DNA of 64,000 nt from the NCBI RefSeq assembly GCF_030816965.1, contig NZ_JAUSYQ010000002.1, forward strand, positions 248,001 through 312,000, read 5' to 3'. Source of the stretch: Streptomyces canus. GTDB lineage: Bacteria > Actinomycetota > Actinomycetes > Streptomycetales > Streptomycetaceae. Below the pieces are notes generated by a model that had not been told where the DNA came from, did not search any database, and saw only the letters and a list, made by a program, of their open reading frames with translations. Of the stretch, positions 1-7,843 are shown piece after piece. The number at the start of each line of letters is the position of its first letter. Within the stretch, counting starts at the first letter, position 1. A program made the position numbers and the translations under genes.

Positions 1-1
1 C

Positions 2-184
2 GTCGACGAGCAGAAACACGTAGCCCGCATGGTGACCGATCACATCGCCGAACGCGTCGGCGCGATGGAGGCGCAACACCACGTCAGGATCCGGCAATGG
101 CTGCGGGGAACACTCACCGGGATGGTGCTGATCACCCTGGCGATCATCGCCTGCGTCGTGGTGATCCTCGGATCGTCCCGGTGA
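2..184 (+). CDS. C-terminal end of a membrane-anchored protein (partial)
   Basis: The reading frame is open from the window edge and ends in TGA at 182-184, giving 60 visible residues. The first ~35 are polar and helix-prone (VDEQKHVARMVTDHIAERVG...). They are followed by a single hydrophobic helix (GMVLITLAIIACVVVILG) and a two-residue tail, so this is a C-terminal membrane anchor with most of the protein probably on the other face. I do not recognise the family. The convergent gene at 195-614 begins its 3' end only 11 nt away. Confidence 0.5.
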   Translation, partial: VDEQKHVARMVTDHIAERVGAMEAQHHVRIRQWLRGTLTGMVLITLAIIACVVVILGSSR

Positions 185-194
185 CCGCCGAGCG

Positions 195-614
195 CTAGGA
201 ACGCCCGGTGCGATACAGGCCCCGGCCGGCGCGCTCAATACGGGAGGAGGCGACGAGGCGATCGAGTGTGCTGCGGACCGCGTTGATGCTTCCGCTGTCG
301 GCGTCACGGCCTAGCGCCGCCGCGACCTCGCGGGCTCGCACCTCCGCGTCACCGACCTTGGCGAAGTACGCCACGATCTGCTCGGTGAGCTTGCCGTACT
401 GCTTGTCGGGCTCGTCCACCTGCTCGGCGGAGCGCGGAGCGACCAGCGCGCTCTCGAGAGCGCCGAGGGCCCGCTGTACGGAGCCGAGATGTGCCACGAT
501 CGCCGCCAACTCCCTTTCCAGCGTCTGCTTCTGGAAATGCAGCCGGGCCAGTTCCTCCTGGAGCCCCTCGGCGGTGACCTCGATGCTGTGTGCCGTACGG
601 CTCGCGGAGACCAT
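195..614 (-). CDS. coiled-coil plus winged-helix DNA-binding-like protein
   Basis: This 139-residue protein starts at an ATG preceded by a strong GAGGAGGGGAG ribosome site; an in-frame TTG further upstream at 632 is less likely. Residues ~10-55 form a heptad-like coiled coil (EELARLHFQKQTLERELAAI). Residues ~75-135 look like a winged helix: LTEQIVAYFAKVG, then AREVAAALGRD, a recognition-helix-like segment and the wing GRGLYRTG. The layout matches the protein at 49513-50127, which adds a long basic linker. A small DNA-binding or nucleoid-associated role is an inference; no family name is certain. Confidence 0.7.
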   Translation of the reverse strand: MVSASRTAHSIEVTAEGLQEELARLHFQKQTLERELAAIVAHLGSVQRALGALESALVAPRSAEQVDEPDKQYGKLTEQIVAYFAKVGDAEVRAREVAAALGRDADSGSINAVRSTLDRLVASSRIERAGRGLYRTGRS

Positions 615-656
615 GAGTTCTCCCCTCCTCAACCCTTGTCGACATCATATGCAGTG

Positions 657-693
657 GTTCGAGTGTCAGACAGGTCATCTCAGTGTCTCGAAC
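657..693. promoter_or_regulatory. inverted repeat upstream of the 195-614 gene
   Basis: GTTCGAG at 657-663 is repeated in reverse as CTCGAAC at 687-693, with a 23-nt spacer. It lies about 40 nt upstream of the start codon of the minus-strand gene at 614. A TATGAT-like hexamer (minus strand) sits between the repeat and the ribosome site. This could be a regulator site at that promoter; the regulator is unknown. Confidence 0.35.
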
Positions 694-862
694 AGTGTGA
701 CTTTGCAGGGCCGTGAAAAAGCATCGCCCATTTCTGTCACACGTTCCCGTCGGTCGTGGTCCTCCCACGGCTCGTCGATCGGCAGCGCATCGCCCTGGTC
801 CATAGGCCATCCCCGCTCTCGCTCGCGCTGCCCCGCACGCGGCAGGAGCGTGGGCTCAACCC

Positions 863-1042
863 GTGAGACCGGGAACCATGCATTGGCGTGAACGGGCAGC
901 TTGCCTGCGCGTAGATCCCGAGCTCTTCTTCCCCGTATCCAACAGCGGTCCCGCACTTCGGCAGATGGACGAGGTGGAGGCTGTGTGCGGCCGTTGTCCC
1001 GCCGCAGAGCAGTGCCTCGGCTGGGCCGTGCGGGCGGGACGG
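863..1042 (+). pseudogene. WhiB-family N-terminal fragment
   Basis: From ATG 878 (or GTG 863) the frame reads MHWRERAACLRVDPELFFPV..., then VCGRCPAAEQCLGWAVRAG. This is the WhiB start, with the first Cys of the iron-sulfur ligand set in RAAC and the C-x2-C-x5-C set in VCGRCPAAEQC. Homology stops just before the GVWGG turn that every WhiB protein carries, so the turn and the basic DNA-binding tail are missing. The sequence then joins an ECF sigma fragment in another frame. Confidence 0.75.
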
Positions 1043-1050
1043 CATCTGGG

Positions 1051-1455
1051 GCGGAACGGCTGGCCATCAACGTCGTCCAGTCCGCCTGGAAGCGCCGGGA
1101 GTCCTGTGACAGCCCCTCGATCCCGGAGCGGATGGACCACCACGCGGGCCCTGAAGAGGTGGCCGAGCGACAGGACGCCGTCGAGCGAGCGGTTCTCCTG
1201 CTGATGGAAACCCTGTCTCCGAGGCAACGCGCCGCGTACGTCCTGCGAGAGGGCTTCGGCTGCCCGTACGACCGGATCGCCGAGATCCTGCACCTCAGCG
1301 TCGTCAACAGGAGGCAGCAGCTTGCACGCGCCCAGCGGCGTCTCAACGGGAACCACCGCAGGCAGCAGGCCGACTCCGTCGCGCACCGGCGTCTTGTTCA
1401 GGCGTTCGTCTCGGCGGCCCGGACCGGAGACCGCGGACACCTGGAAAGACTGATG
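1051..1455 (+). pseudogene. ECF41/SigJ-like sigma factor fragment
   Basis: In frame 1 the sequence enters in mid-gene at RLAINVVQSAWKRRES, which is the end of the sigma-2 region in SigJ-type factors. It continues through a sigma-4 helix-turn-helix (LSPRQRAAYVLREGF, YDRIAEILHLS) and ends in the first helix of a SnoaL-like tail (LVQAFVSAARTGDRGHLERL). The N-terminal ~70 residues and most of the C-terminal domain are missing, and downstream residues have no resemblance to the family. The intact ECF41 gene at 48151-49098 shows the normal layout. Confidence 0.75.
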
Positions 1456-1489
1456 CGGGCTGTCGGCGGTGACCGCTGCGGCAGGTGTC

Positions 1490-1976
1490 AACGGGCCTGG
1501 CCGGGCGGGCGGAATCTCGTCGACGCAGACGTGCCCGGGCCGGGTGACGGCGTACCGGACGTCGTCGGCGATTTTCCTTTCGGGCTCTGCCCGTCGCGAC
1601 GAGTCCAGGCTCGACGGGGACGACGCGTGCCCCGCGCCGTCGCCTCCTGCCGCAACGCCGCTGAGAAGGCAGTGATCCCGAACCTGGAACCTGGTGGCCG
1701 CTGCACGACGCCGGCGGTCATGGACCTACGCCCCGAGGTCGAGGAGATCTGCACCGCGGCACCCTTGCTCCGCGGCAGGTGAGCAGGTCGGCGCACATAG
1801 ATGCCGTTCGGTGGCGGGCATACGCGTCCGCTCCCCCGCGTCGGCACCGGGAACGGTCCGCTCAGCATGACGCGCGTCGTCACCAGGATGTCCAGCGCGT
1901 CGAAACGCCCGACGGTCGCCTTCGCGGCCTCCTGCACCGGCCGCCAGTCGGCCACGCCCAGTTTCAGGACGGGCAT
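1490..1976 (-). pseudogene. decayed short-chain dehydrogenase/reductase
   Basis: Three SDR landmarks remain in order on the minus strand: FDALDILV (strand 4), SKGAAVQISSTSGR with FGITAFSAALRQEATARG (catalytic Ser region and the helix after the Tyr-x3-Lys site), and in a shifted frame VRYAVTRPGHVCVDEI (C-terminal end). The Rossmann GxxxGxG start is lost, the Tyr-x3-Lys pair is corrupted and at least one frameshift is present. No function should be expected. Confidence 0.65.
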
Positions 1977-2039
1977 CTCGCCGGAGCGACCCGGGCGTCC
2001 GCCTTCGACAGGGCGGCGGCCGTGGCCCGGCCGAGGAGA

Positions 2040-2180
2040 TCAGGGGCAGGGCGCATGCCGGTTCAGTGCGGTTGAAATGACGTTCATGCGCTCGGCGAGG
2101 ACCGCGAGTTTCCGGCGCAGTTCCGTGACCCGGTTACGAAGCTCGGCGGCTTCGGCGGTCAGCGATTCGAACGTGGGACG
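2040..2180 (-). other. short coiled-coil reading frame, possible gene remnant
   Basis: Upstream of a TGA at 2040-2042 the minus strand encodes FESLTAEAAELRNRVTEL and then RRKLAVLAERMNVISTAL, a clean amphipathic heptad pattern with typical Streptomyces third-position bias. No credible start codon or ribosome site was found. It may be the C-terminal coiled coil of a lost regulator or transposase accessory protein. Confidence 0.3.
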
Positions 2181-2182
2181 TG

Positions 2183-2212
2183 GGTGGCCCTCTCCTTTCG
2201 GTGAGGGCCACC
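2183..2212 (-). terminator. hairpin after the NmrA-like gene
   Basis: A perfect 10-bp stem (GGTGGCCCTC / GAGGGCCACC) with a 10-nt loop begins 8 nt beyond the stop codon of the minus-strand gene at 2221-2967. It has no U-tract, as is usual for Streptomyces terminators. Confidence 0.6.
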
Positions 2213-2220
2213 TCGAGAAC

Positions 2221-2967
2221 CTACTTCTGCCGTGCGAGCCAGTCGGCGAACCGGGTCTCCGCGACGTGCGCGTCCGGGCCGGGCAGGAGCGTGTTCTCCT
2301 GCAGCGGGGCGCCCCAGTACGTCGCCTGCGGATCCGTGACGATCTTGCGGGGGTCGTTCTGGGCGGTCAGTCCCATGCGGATGAACTCCTCCAGCTGGAA
2401 CGCCTCGGGGCCGGCGACCTCCACCACGCCGCCCACCGGTGCGCCGACCGCGGTGCGGGCGACCGCCACGGCCACGTCGTCGGAGACGATGGGCTGGATC
2501 TTGGCGTCGGGGAGGTGCACGGTGTCCCCCTCGGTGACCCCGTCGGCGAGTCCCTTCGCGAACTCGAAGAACTGGGTGGCGTGGACGATGGAGTAGGGGT
2601 TGCCGGACGCCTTGATCAGGTCTTCCTGGACCTGCTTGGCCCGGAAGTACCCGCTCCCCTGGAGACGGTCGGTGCCGACCACGGACAGCGCCACGTGATG
2701 CGCCACGCCGGCCTGGGTCTCCGCCTTGAGCAGATTGGTCGTCGAGGTCCGGAAGAACTCCATGACGGCCTCGTCCTCGAACGAGGGCGAGTTCGACACG
2801 TCGACCACCACCGACGCACGCTCCAGGACCTCGGCAAGGCCCTCACCCGTCAGGGTGTTGACGCCGGTGTTGGGGGACGCGGCGACCGCCTCATGCCCGT
2901 GCTCGCCGAGCCGGGCGACCACCTTCGAGCCGATGAGCCCGGTTCCACCGATCACTACGACCTTCAT
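2221..2967 (-). CDS. NmrA-like NAD(P)-binding oxidoreductase
   Basis: The protein has 248 residues and a good AAAGGAA ribosome site before ATG. The N-terminus MKVVVIGGTGLIGSKVV is the atypical-SDR dinucleotide motif GxxGxxG. FRAKQVQEDLIKASGNPYSIVHATQFFEF matches NmrA/YwnB-type proteins, where a Lys near the usual SDR lysine position is kept but the catalytic Tyr is often absent. Such proteins act as cytosolic NAD(P) sensors or quinone/flavin-type reductases. It is monocistronic, with a hairpin directly downstream. The substrate cannot be read from sequence. Confidence 0.85.
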   Translation of the reverse strand: MKVVVIGGTGLIGSKVVARLGEHGHEAVAASPNTGVNTLTGEGLAEVLERASVVVDVSNSPSFEDEAVMEFFRTSTTNLLKAETQAGVAHHVALSVVGTDRLQGSGYFRAKQVQEDLIKASGNPYSIVHATQFFEFAKGLADGVTEGDTVHLPDAKIQPIVSDDVAVAVARTAVGAPVGGVVEVAGPEAFQLEEFIRMGLTAQNDPRKIVTDPQATYWGAPLQENTLLPGPDAHVAETRFADWLARQK

Positions 2968-3041
2968 GACGGAATTCCTTTCGAGTTTCCCTGATGCCTC
3001 TATCAGTAGAGACCGACCACCCGATCTGTTTGTGACACCTC

Positions 3042-3985
3042 CTATTCGACGAGTCTGCCCGTGGCCGAGACTTCCTCCATCAGGGAGGAAATCTCTTCGG
3101 GGACGGCCGGAAGGCTCTCGCGGGTGACGCCCGTCGTCGGGGACCACACGAGGTTGACCTGCAGGGCGGGATCCATGTCGGGATAGTCGCTGCGGTTGTG
3201 ACAGCCACGCGTCTCCCGGCGCTCCAGTGCCGCTTCGAGGGTGGCCCGGGCCGCGAGCGCGGCGGACTTGAGGTCGAAAGCGTGCCCGAGGTCCTGATAG
3301 CCGGCGATGTCCGGGTGGATGCCGACATCCTGCATCCTCTTCTCGATCGCCGCGAGTTCCGCCAGTCCCGCGCGCAGGCCGTCTTCATCGCGTACGACGC
3401 CCGCGTGCTCGGTCATGGTGTTGCGGATCGCGCGTTGCAGGGCACGGACGTTCTCCGGCCCGTCGGCGGCGAGGAGGTCGTCGATCTCCGCGCGGGCCTC
3501 CGCGATGGCCGACGCCGACCGCGGCTGCGCGGTCAGGGACTCTGAACAGGCGGCAGCGGCCTGGCCGGTAATGCGGCCGTAGACGAGAAGCTCGATGAGG
3601 CTGTTGCCACCGAGACGGTTGGCGCCGTGCAGGCCGCTCGACGCCTCGCCGATGGCGTACAGGCCGCGGACGTCCGTGCTGTGGTCCTCCGGGCGTACCC
3701 ACACCCCGCCCATCGAGTAGTGCGCCGTGGGCGCGATCTCGATCGGCTCGCGGTGATGTCGAGCGTCTGCAGATCCAGCAGGGTCTGGTAGACACGCGGC
3801 AGACGCGTCATGATCGTCTGCCGGGGCAGGTGCGAGACGTCGAGCCACACGCCGCCGTTGGGGGTGCCGCGTCCTTCCTTGATCTCCGTGTACGCGGCCA
3901 GGGCCACCCGGTCGCGGGTGGACAGCTCCATGCGGTCGGGGTCGTAGCGCAAGACGTTGTTCGCTGACAGCCATGGTCCGCTCCG
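3042..3985 (-). pseudogene. fumarate reductase/succinate dehydrogenase-type flavoprotein, broken
   Basis: Two frames together spell the C-terminal half of an SdhA/FrdA/NadB-type flavoprotein. Around 3985-3760 is GRGTPNGGVWLDVSHLP; after a frameshift near 3750 come PTAHYSMGGVWV, LYAIGEASSGLHGANRLGGN (the conserved substrate/FAD loop) and RRETRGCHNRSDYP near the end. The FAD-binding Rossmann N-terminus (~250 residues) is missing entirely and the frame is broken, so the gene is dead. Truncation occurs just past 3985, near the OsmC gene. Confidence 0.85.
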
Positions 3986-4050
3986 TCCGCTGGGGCCTTC
4001 ATCCAGTACGACCGGGCAGTCCCGCGATCTTTGACACCACGGCCGTGGCT

Positions 4051-4548
4051 TCAGGAGGCCAGCGTGATGGTGGTCGGCGTGCCGTGCCAGGCCATCCTCG
4101 CGTAGGGGCACAGTGCGTCGGCTCTCTGCAGGAGCGGGGTGGCGACCTCGGGGGTGACGCCCGGCCAGCTGACGACCAGGTCGATGTGCAGGACGTATCC
4201 GCCGTCCTGCGGACTGTGGCCGAACGCCACGGTCGCCTCGACGGAGATCGCGGCGGGGTCGAGCGCGGCCTGTCGTGCGACGACGCTCAGCGCGCCGTGG
4301 AAGCAGGCCGCGAACCCGGCGGCGAACAACTGCTCGGGATTGGTTCCCCGGCCGTCTCCGCCCAGTTCGGCGGGCAGGCGCAGGTCGAGGTCGAGAATTC
4401 CGTCGTCCGAGCGTGCCCTCCCCGAGGCTCTCCCATGGGCCGTCGTCCCGCCGGTCACGGTCACCGCCGTGGTGTAGAGGGGAGCGAAGGAGTTCCCGTC
4501 GAGGTCCTTCTCGGTGGACAGGTCGTGCGGCTGGATCGGCTCGGTCAC
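4051..4548 (-). CDS. OsmC/Ohr-family peroxide-reducing protein
   Basis: The 165-residue protein is read from GTG 4548 (VTEPIQPHDL...), and a weak GAGG lies just upstream. The Ohr signature is complete: LYTTAVTVTGG near the start, NPEQLFAAGFAACFHGAL with the peroxidatic Cys, and ADALCPYARM with the resolving Cys. Ohr enzymes reduce organic hydroperoxides in the cytoplasm using lipoyl-type thiol donors. It has no MarR/OhrR partner here. The annotated start could move upstream because the frame stays open. Confidence 0.85.
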   Translation of the reverse strand: MTEPIQPHDLSTEKDLDGNSFAPLYTTAVTVTGGTTAHGRASGRARSDDGILDLDLRLPAELGGDGRGTNPEQLFAAGFAACFHGALSVVARQAALDPAAISVEATVAFGHSPQDGGYVLHIDLVVSWPGVTPEVATPLLQRADALCPYARMAWHGTPTTITLAS

Positions 4549-4678
4549 CGCCTCACACCCGTGGTGCTGCGACGTGCCGGACCAACTGGGCTGCAAGTCA
4601 TCGTGAGCGCACCTTTGCGTCGTGGCGTCCTGGATACCGGACGACCAATGACTGGAAGACCGACGAGTACCGGCTCTT

Positions 4679-5020
4679 GTGACGCGCGCGGGCTCTTTGA
4701 CCGCGGTCCTCAGTCTCCGGGGCCCCAGATTGACCGGCCTCGTACACAGGTCGCCCCACGCGGTCGGCATGGTCGCCATGGCATGGATGCCGGCGCGGCA
4801 CGGCAGCGTCACGCACGCGCGCACCGGCGACATGATCACCGGCGTACTGACGATCTGTCTGCTGGCCTACGCTCTCCGGTCGCTGACCCGGGACATGCCC
4901 ACGCTGCTCGGGGCTCCGGGCGTCGTGGGCATGTCCACCGACCTCGGTGGGCCCTGCGACCGCTTCCGGCAAGGATCGACGGCTCTGGGCACGGCCATCA
5001 TGCTCCTCATGCACCACTGA
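4679..5020 (+). CDS. small membrane protein, possibly a DUF5134-like remnant
   Basis: A 113-residue frame from GTG 4679 contains HAVGMVAMAWMP, a hydrophobic stretch DMITGVLTICLLAYALRSL, and a terminal LGTAIMLLMHH. The His/Met-rich helices are reminiscent of DUF5134 membrane proteins, but the protein is shorter than that family. No ribosome site is obvious. It may be a truncated relic instead of a working gene. Confidence 0.4.
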   Translation: MTRAGSLTAVLSLRGPRLTGLVHRSPHAVGMVAMAWMPARHGSVTHARTGDMITGVLTICLLAYALRSLTRDMPTLLGAPGVVGMSTDLGGPCDRFRQGSTALGTAIMLLMHH

Positions 5021-5133
5021 CACCGGGCGGACCGTGCTCAATGTTGTGGCCGACGGTGTCACACATCTTGTGTCAGCCCGGTCCAGAGGGGTGAACCAGT
5101 CCGATTCGGTGTCCATGGCGCGAAAGGTGGATC

Positions 5134-6132
5134 ATGAGGGTAGCTCGTCGCCGGATTTCACGCGCATCAGCACATTTCGGTTTCGGCGTCGGCGGCTCGG
5201 TCCACCCGCCCCCACACCCCACCACGGCAGGTCTGCGCGCCCTTCCACGTCCCGTGGCCGCGGTGGTGGGCGCCGGTGGCGTGCTCGGAGCGGCGCACAT
5301 CGGTGTCGGGTACGCGCTGGAGCGCCACGGATTCGCCCCAGACATGATCATCGGAACCTCGGTGGGTGCCCTCAACGGGGCCATCGCGGCCGCCCACCCC
5401 CACAGGGCCATGCCATGGCTGGACGACGTGTGGACCCAATTGCGTCGCCGTGACGTGTATCCGCTCGGCTACCTGTCCTCACGGAGCAGCGTCTTCACCG
5501 ATCGCGGCCTGCGTCGGCTGATCGCCCGGGCCGGGCTGCCCTCGCGGATCGAGGAACTGGCGGTCCCGTTCACCGCGGTGGCCACGGACCTGGTCACCGG
5601 TGCTCCGGTGCTGCTCGACCGGGGGGACCTCGAGTCCGCGCTGCTGGCCAGCGCAGCCATTCCCGGGATGCTCCCCCCGGTGGATCGTGCGGGCCGGACC
5701 CTCGTCGACGGCGGGCTGATCGCCTATGTCCCGGTACTGGCGGCCCTGCAGGCCGGGGCGGCCAGCGTGGTGGTGGTGGCAACCGGGCCGGAGAGCTCGC
5801 CGTTGCGCCCCACCATTCCGCGCCGACGTGCCAGTGCGATCGCCGCCAGGGCCGGGCTGCTGCTGTTGCACCACCAGATCGAGCGTGACCTGCGCGAGGT
5901 GTCCCAGCACATCCCGACCGTCGTGCTGCCGACCGGCATCGAAGCCTGGCCCGCACCGTGGGACTTCGGCCAGTCCCAGCGGCTGATCAGCACGGCGTGC
6001 CTCACAGCCGAGCGCTTTCTGGACGGGCTGCGCATCAGCGGGACGGGGCTGTATCGGGCCGACGACTTCTCGGCGGCATCGGGAGGCCCGGGCGAGACAT
6101 CAATTTCTTCCATGGCGGAGGTCGGCCCGTGA
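5134..6132 (+). CDS. patatin-like phospholipase
   Basis: The 332-residue protein starts at ATG 5134 behind AAAGGTGG. It has the full patatin catalytic set: the oxyanion glycine loop VVGAGGVLGAAH (residues ~45-55), the nucleophile elbow GTSVG (Ser ~76) and the catalytic Asp in VDGG (Asp ~192). Bacterial patatins are lipid acyl hydrolases acting on phospholipids or other lipid esters. The N-terminal ~40 residues are proline-rich and probably disordered, and no signal peptide is evident. Its stop overlaps the GTG of the next gene (GTGA), so it is the first gene of a translationally coupled four-gene operon with a glycosyltransferase. Confidence 0.88.
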   Translation: MRVARRRISRASAHFGFGVGGSVHPPPHPTTAGLRALPRPVAAVVGAGGVLGAAHIGVGYALERHGFAPDMIIGTSVGALNGAIAAAHPHRAMPWLDDVWTQLRRRDVYPLGYLSSRSSVFTDRGLRRLIARAGLPSRIEELAVPFTAVATDLVTGAPVLLDRGDLESALLASAAIPGMLPPVDRAGRTLVDGGLIAYVPVLAALQAGAASVVVVATGPESSPLRPTIPRRRASAIAARAGLLLLHHQIERDLREVSQHIPTVVLPTGIEAWPAPWDFGQSQRLISTACLTAERFLDGLRISGTGLYRADDFSAASGGPGETSISSMAEVGP

Positions 6133-7355
6133 GCAACATCGCGTTTCTCAGCATCGGCATGCACGGCCACGTCAACCCGACGCTGCCGATCGTGGCCGAA
6201 CTTGTTCGGCGCGGCCACACCGTCGTCTACCACACCTCGCCCGCGTTCCGTGAGGAGATCGAGGCGACCGGCGCGAGCGTGTACCTGTACCCCGGGGGCG
6301 ATCAGCCCTTCCCCGATCCGCCGACACCGCTCACCTGGATGGAGTCACTGGCAACCACCGCCGTCCACCTGCTGCCCGCCGTGCTCACCGACCTGCGCCG
6401 CGACCGACCCGACCTGATCGTCCACGACAGCGCCTGTCTGTGGGGCGCGGTGGCCGCCCGCGAACTCGGGGTACCGGCAGCCTCCTCGTTCACCACCTTC
6501 GCCCTCAACCGGCATGTCCCCAGCCCCACCCATGGCTCCTTGGACCTGCTGACCGCGGCGACGGCTCAACCCCGCAGTGTCCAGGGCTACCTGCGATCCC
6601 GCTGGGCACTGCACCGCCGCTTCGACGCACGTGGGCTGCCCCTGCTCGACCTGGCGAACATCCGCCAGCCGCTCAACCTGGTCTACACCTCACGGGCCTT
6701 CCAACCTGCCATCGAGGACTTCGACCAGTCCTACCGATTCGTGGGCCCAAGCATCGGCGCCCGACGGGCCGACCCGTCGTTCCCGACCGACTGGCTGCGG
6801 GACCCGGTGCTGTTCGCCTCGCTGGGCACGGTGTTCAACGCCGCCCCCCAGTTGCTGCGCAGCCTGGCCACCGCGCTCGCCCCGCTGGGCGGCACCGTGA
6901 TCGTCTCCACCGGGCAGACCGATCCCGAGGCACTGGGTCCGTTGCCGGCCAACGTGCTCGCCCGCCGCTTCGTGCCGCAACCGGAGGTGCTGGCCCGCGC
7001 GGCGCTGTTCGTCACCCACGGCGGGATGAACAGCGTCAACGAGGCCATGTACGCCGGGGTTCCCCTGCTGGTGATCCCCCAGGGTGCCGATCAGCCGATG
7101 GTGGCCCGGCGCGTCGTCGAGCTCGGCGCCGGCCTGTCGATCCGTACCCAGGACGTCGCAAGCGGGTCGGTGGGCGTCCTCGCCCGGCAACTGCTCCACG
7201 ACCCCCGGTTCCGAGCAGCCGCGCGCACCCTGCAGGTCGCCCAGCGCGAGGCGGGGGGATATCGGCGCGCCGCCGACGAACTCGAGCGGTATCTGTACGC
7301 GGCCGGCCCGGCCGGTCAGTCGTCTCCGCCGGTCCGGCACAGCGAGGCCGAGTGA
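6129..7355 (+). CDS. UGT/MGT-type glycosyltransferase (GT1 fold)
   Basis: This 408-residue protein starts at GTG 6129, inside the patatin stop. The N-terminus SNIAFLSIGMHGHVNPTLPI is typical of macrolide-glycosyltransferase-like GT1 enzymes, with the catalytic-base His in GHVNP. The C-terminal donor site carries FVTHGGMNSVNEAMYAGVP followed by GADQPMVARR, the UDP-sugar signature. GT1 enzymes move a sugar from a nucleotide donor to small hydrophobic acceptors (polyketides, sterols, lipids). The setting between a lipase and a serine hydrolase suggests a lipid-like acceptor; that is inference. The stop overlaps the next ATG (TGATG). Confidence 0.9.
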   Translation: MSNIAFLSIGMHGHVNPTLPIVAELVRRGHTVVYHTSPAFREEIEATGASVYLYPGGDQPFPDPPTPLTWMESLATTAVHLLPAVLTDLRRDRPDLIVHDSACLWGAVAARELGVPAASSFTTFALNRHVPSPTHGSLDLLTAATAQPRSVQGYLRSRWALHRRFDARGLPLLDLANIRQPLNLVYTSRAFQPAIEDFDQSYRFVGPSIGARRADPSFPTDWLRDPVLFASLGTVFNAAPQLLRSLATALAPLGGTVIVSTGQTDPEALGPLPANVLARRFVPQPEVLARAALFVTHGGMNSVNEAMYAGVPLLVIPQGADQPMVARRVVELGAGLSIRTQDVASGSVGVLARQLLHDPRFRAAARTLQVAQREAGGYRRAADELERYLYAAGPAGQSSPPVRHSEAE

Positions 7356-7843
7356 TGTCCCCCGCTGTCGTTGTCCTGCTGGTGCTCTCCGGGCTGTCGG
7401 AGGCCGCTGGGCGCATCCTGCCTCTCGTAGCGCGCCGGCCTGGTATGCCGCGGACTCTCGTGGCCGCGTTGCTGCTGCCCGCCGGCCTCGTCGAGGGTGT
7501 GGTGTTCGCCCTGTGGCCGCTGACCGCGTGGGCCTTGGCCGAGTTGGTGCTGTCCTCTCCATCGCCAGGAACCGGCCTGGTATGGACACCAAGTGTGGTC
7601 GCCCCACTGGTGCTCGCCGCCGTCCTCGCCTTCCCGTTGCTCGGGCCTCTGCTCCACCTGTTGCTCTTCGTGGGCGTCGGGACCGGTCTGGTCGGCCCGC
7701 TCGCCGCGGCAAGCGGGCTGCACTGGTGGAGCGCCGCCGGTTGCGTCGCCGTCGCCGGGGCCGGGCTCGCTCTCGCAGTGGAGACCGTCCGGCACCTCGT
7801 CGTGAAGATCAGCGCGACCGGAGCACAGGAGGCGATCGCATGA
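7355..7843 (+). CDS. four-helix hydrophobic membrane protein
   Basis: The protein has 162 residues, starting at an ATG that overlaps the glycosyltransferase stop by one base. It is almost entirely hydrophobic with about four predicted membrane spans (starting VVVLLVLSGLSEAAGRI, then TLVAALLLPAGLVEGVVFAL, SVVAPLVLAAVLAFPLLG and SAAGCVAVAGAGLALAV). I know no family with this sequence. Its central position in a coupled operon suggests it anchors the enzymes or moves their product. It ends ATGA-overlapped with the next gene. Confidence 0.75.
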   Translation: MSPAVVVLLVLSGLSEAAGRILPLVARRPGMPRTLVAALLLPAGLVEGVVFALWPLTAWALAELVLSSPSPGTGLVWTPSVVAPLVLAAVLAFPLLGPLLHLLLFVGVGTGLVGPLAAASGLHWWSAAGCVAVAGAGLALAVETVRHLVVKISATGAQEAIA

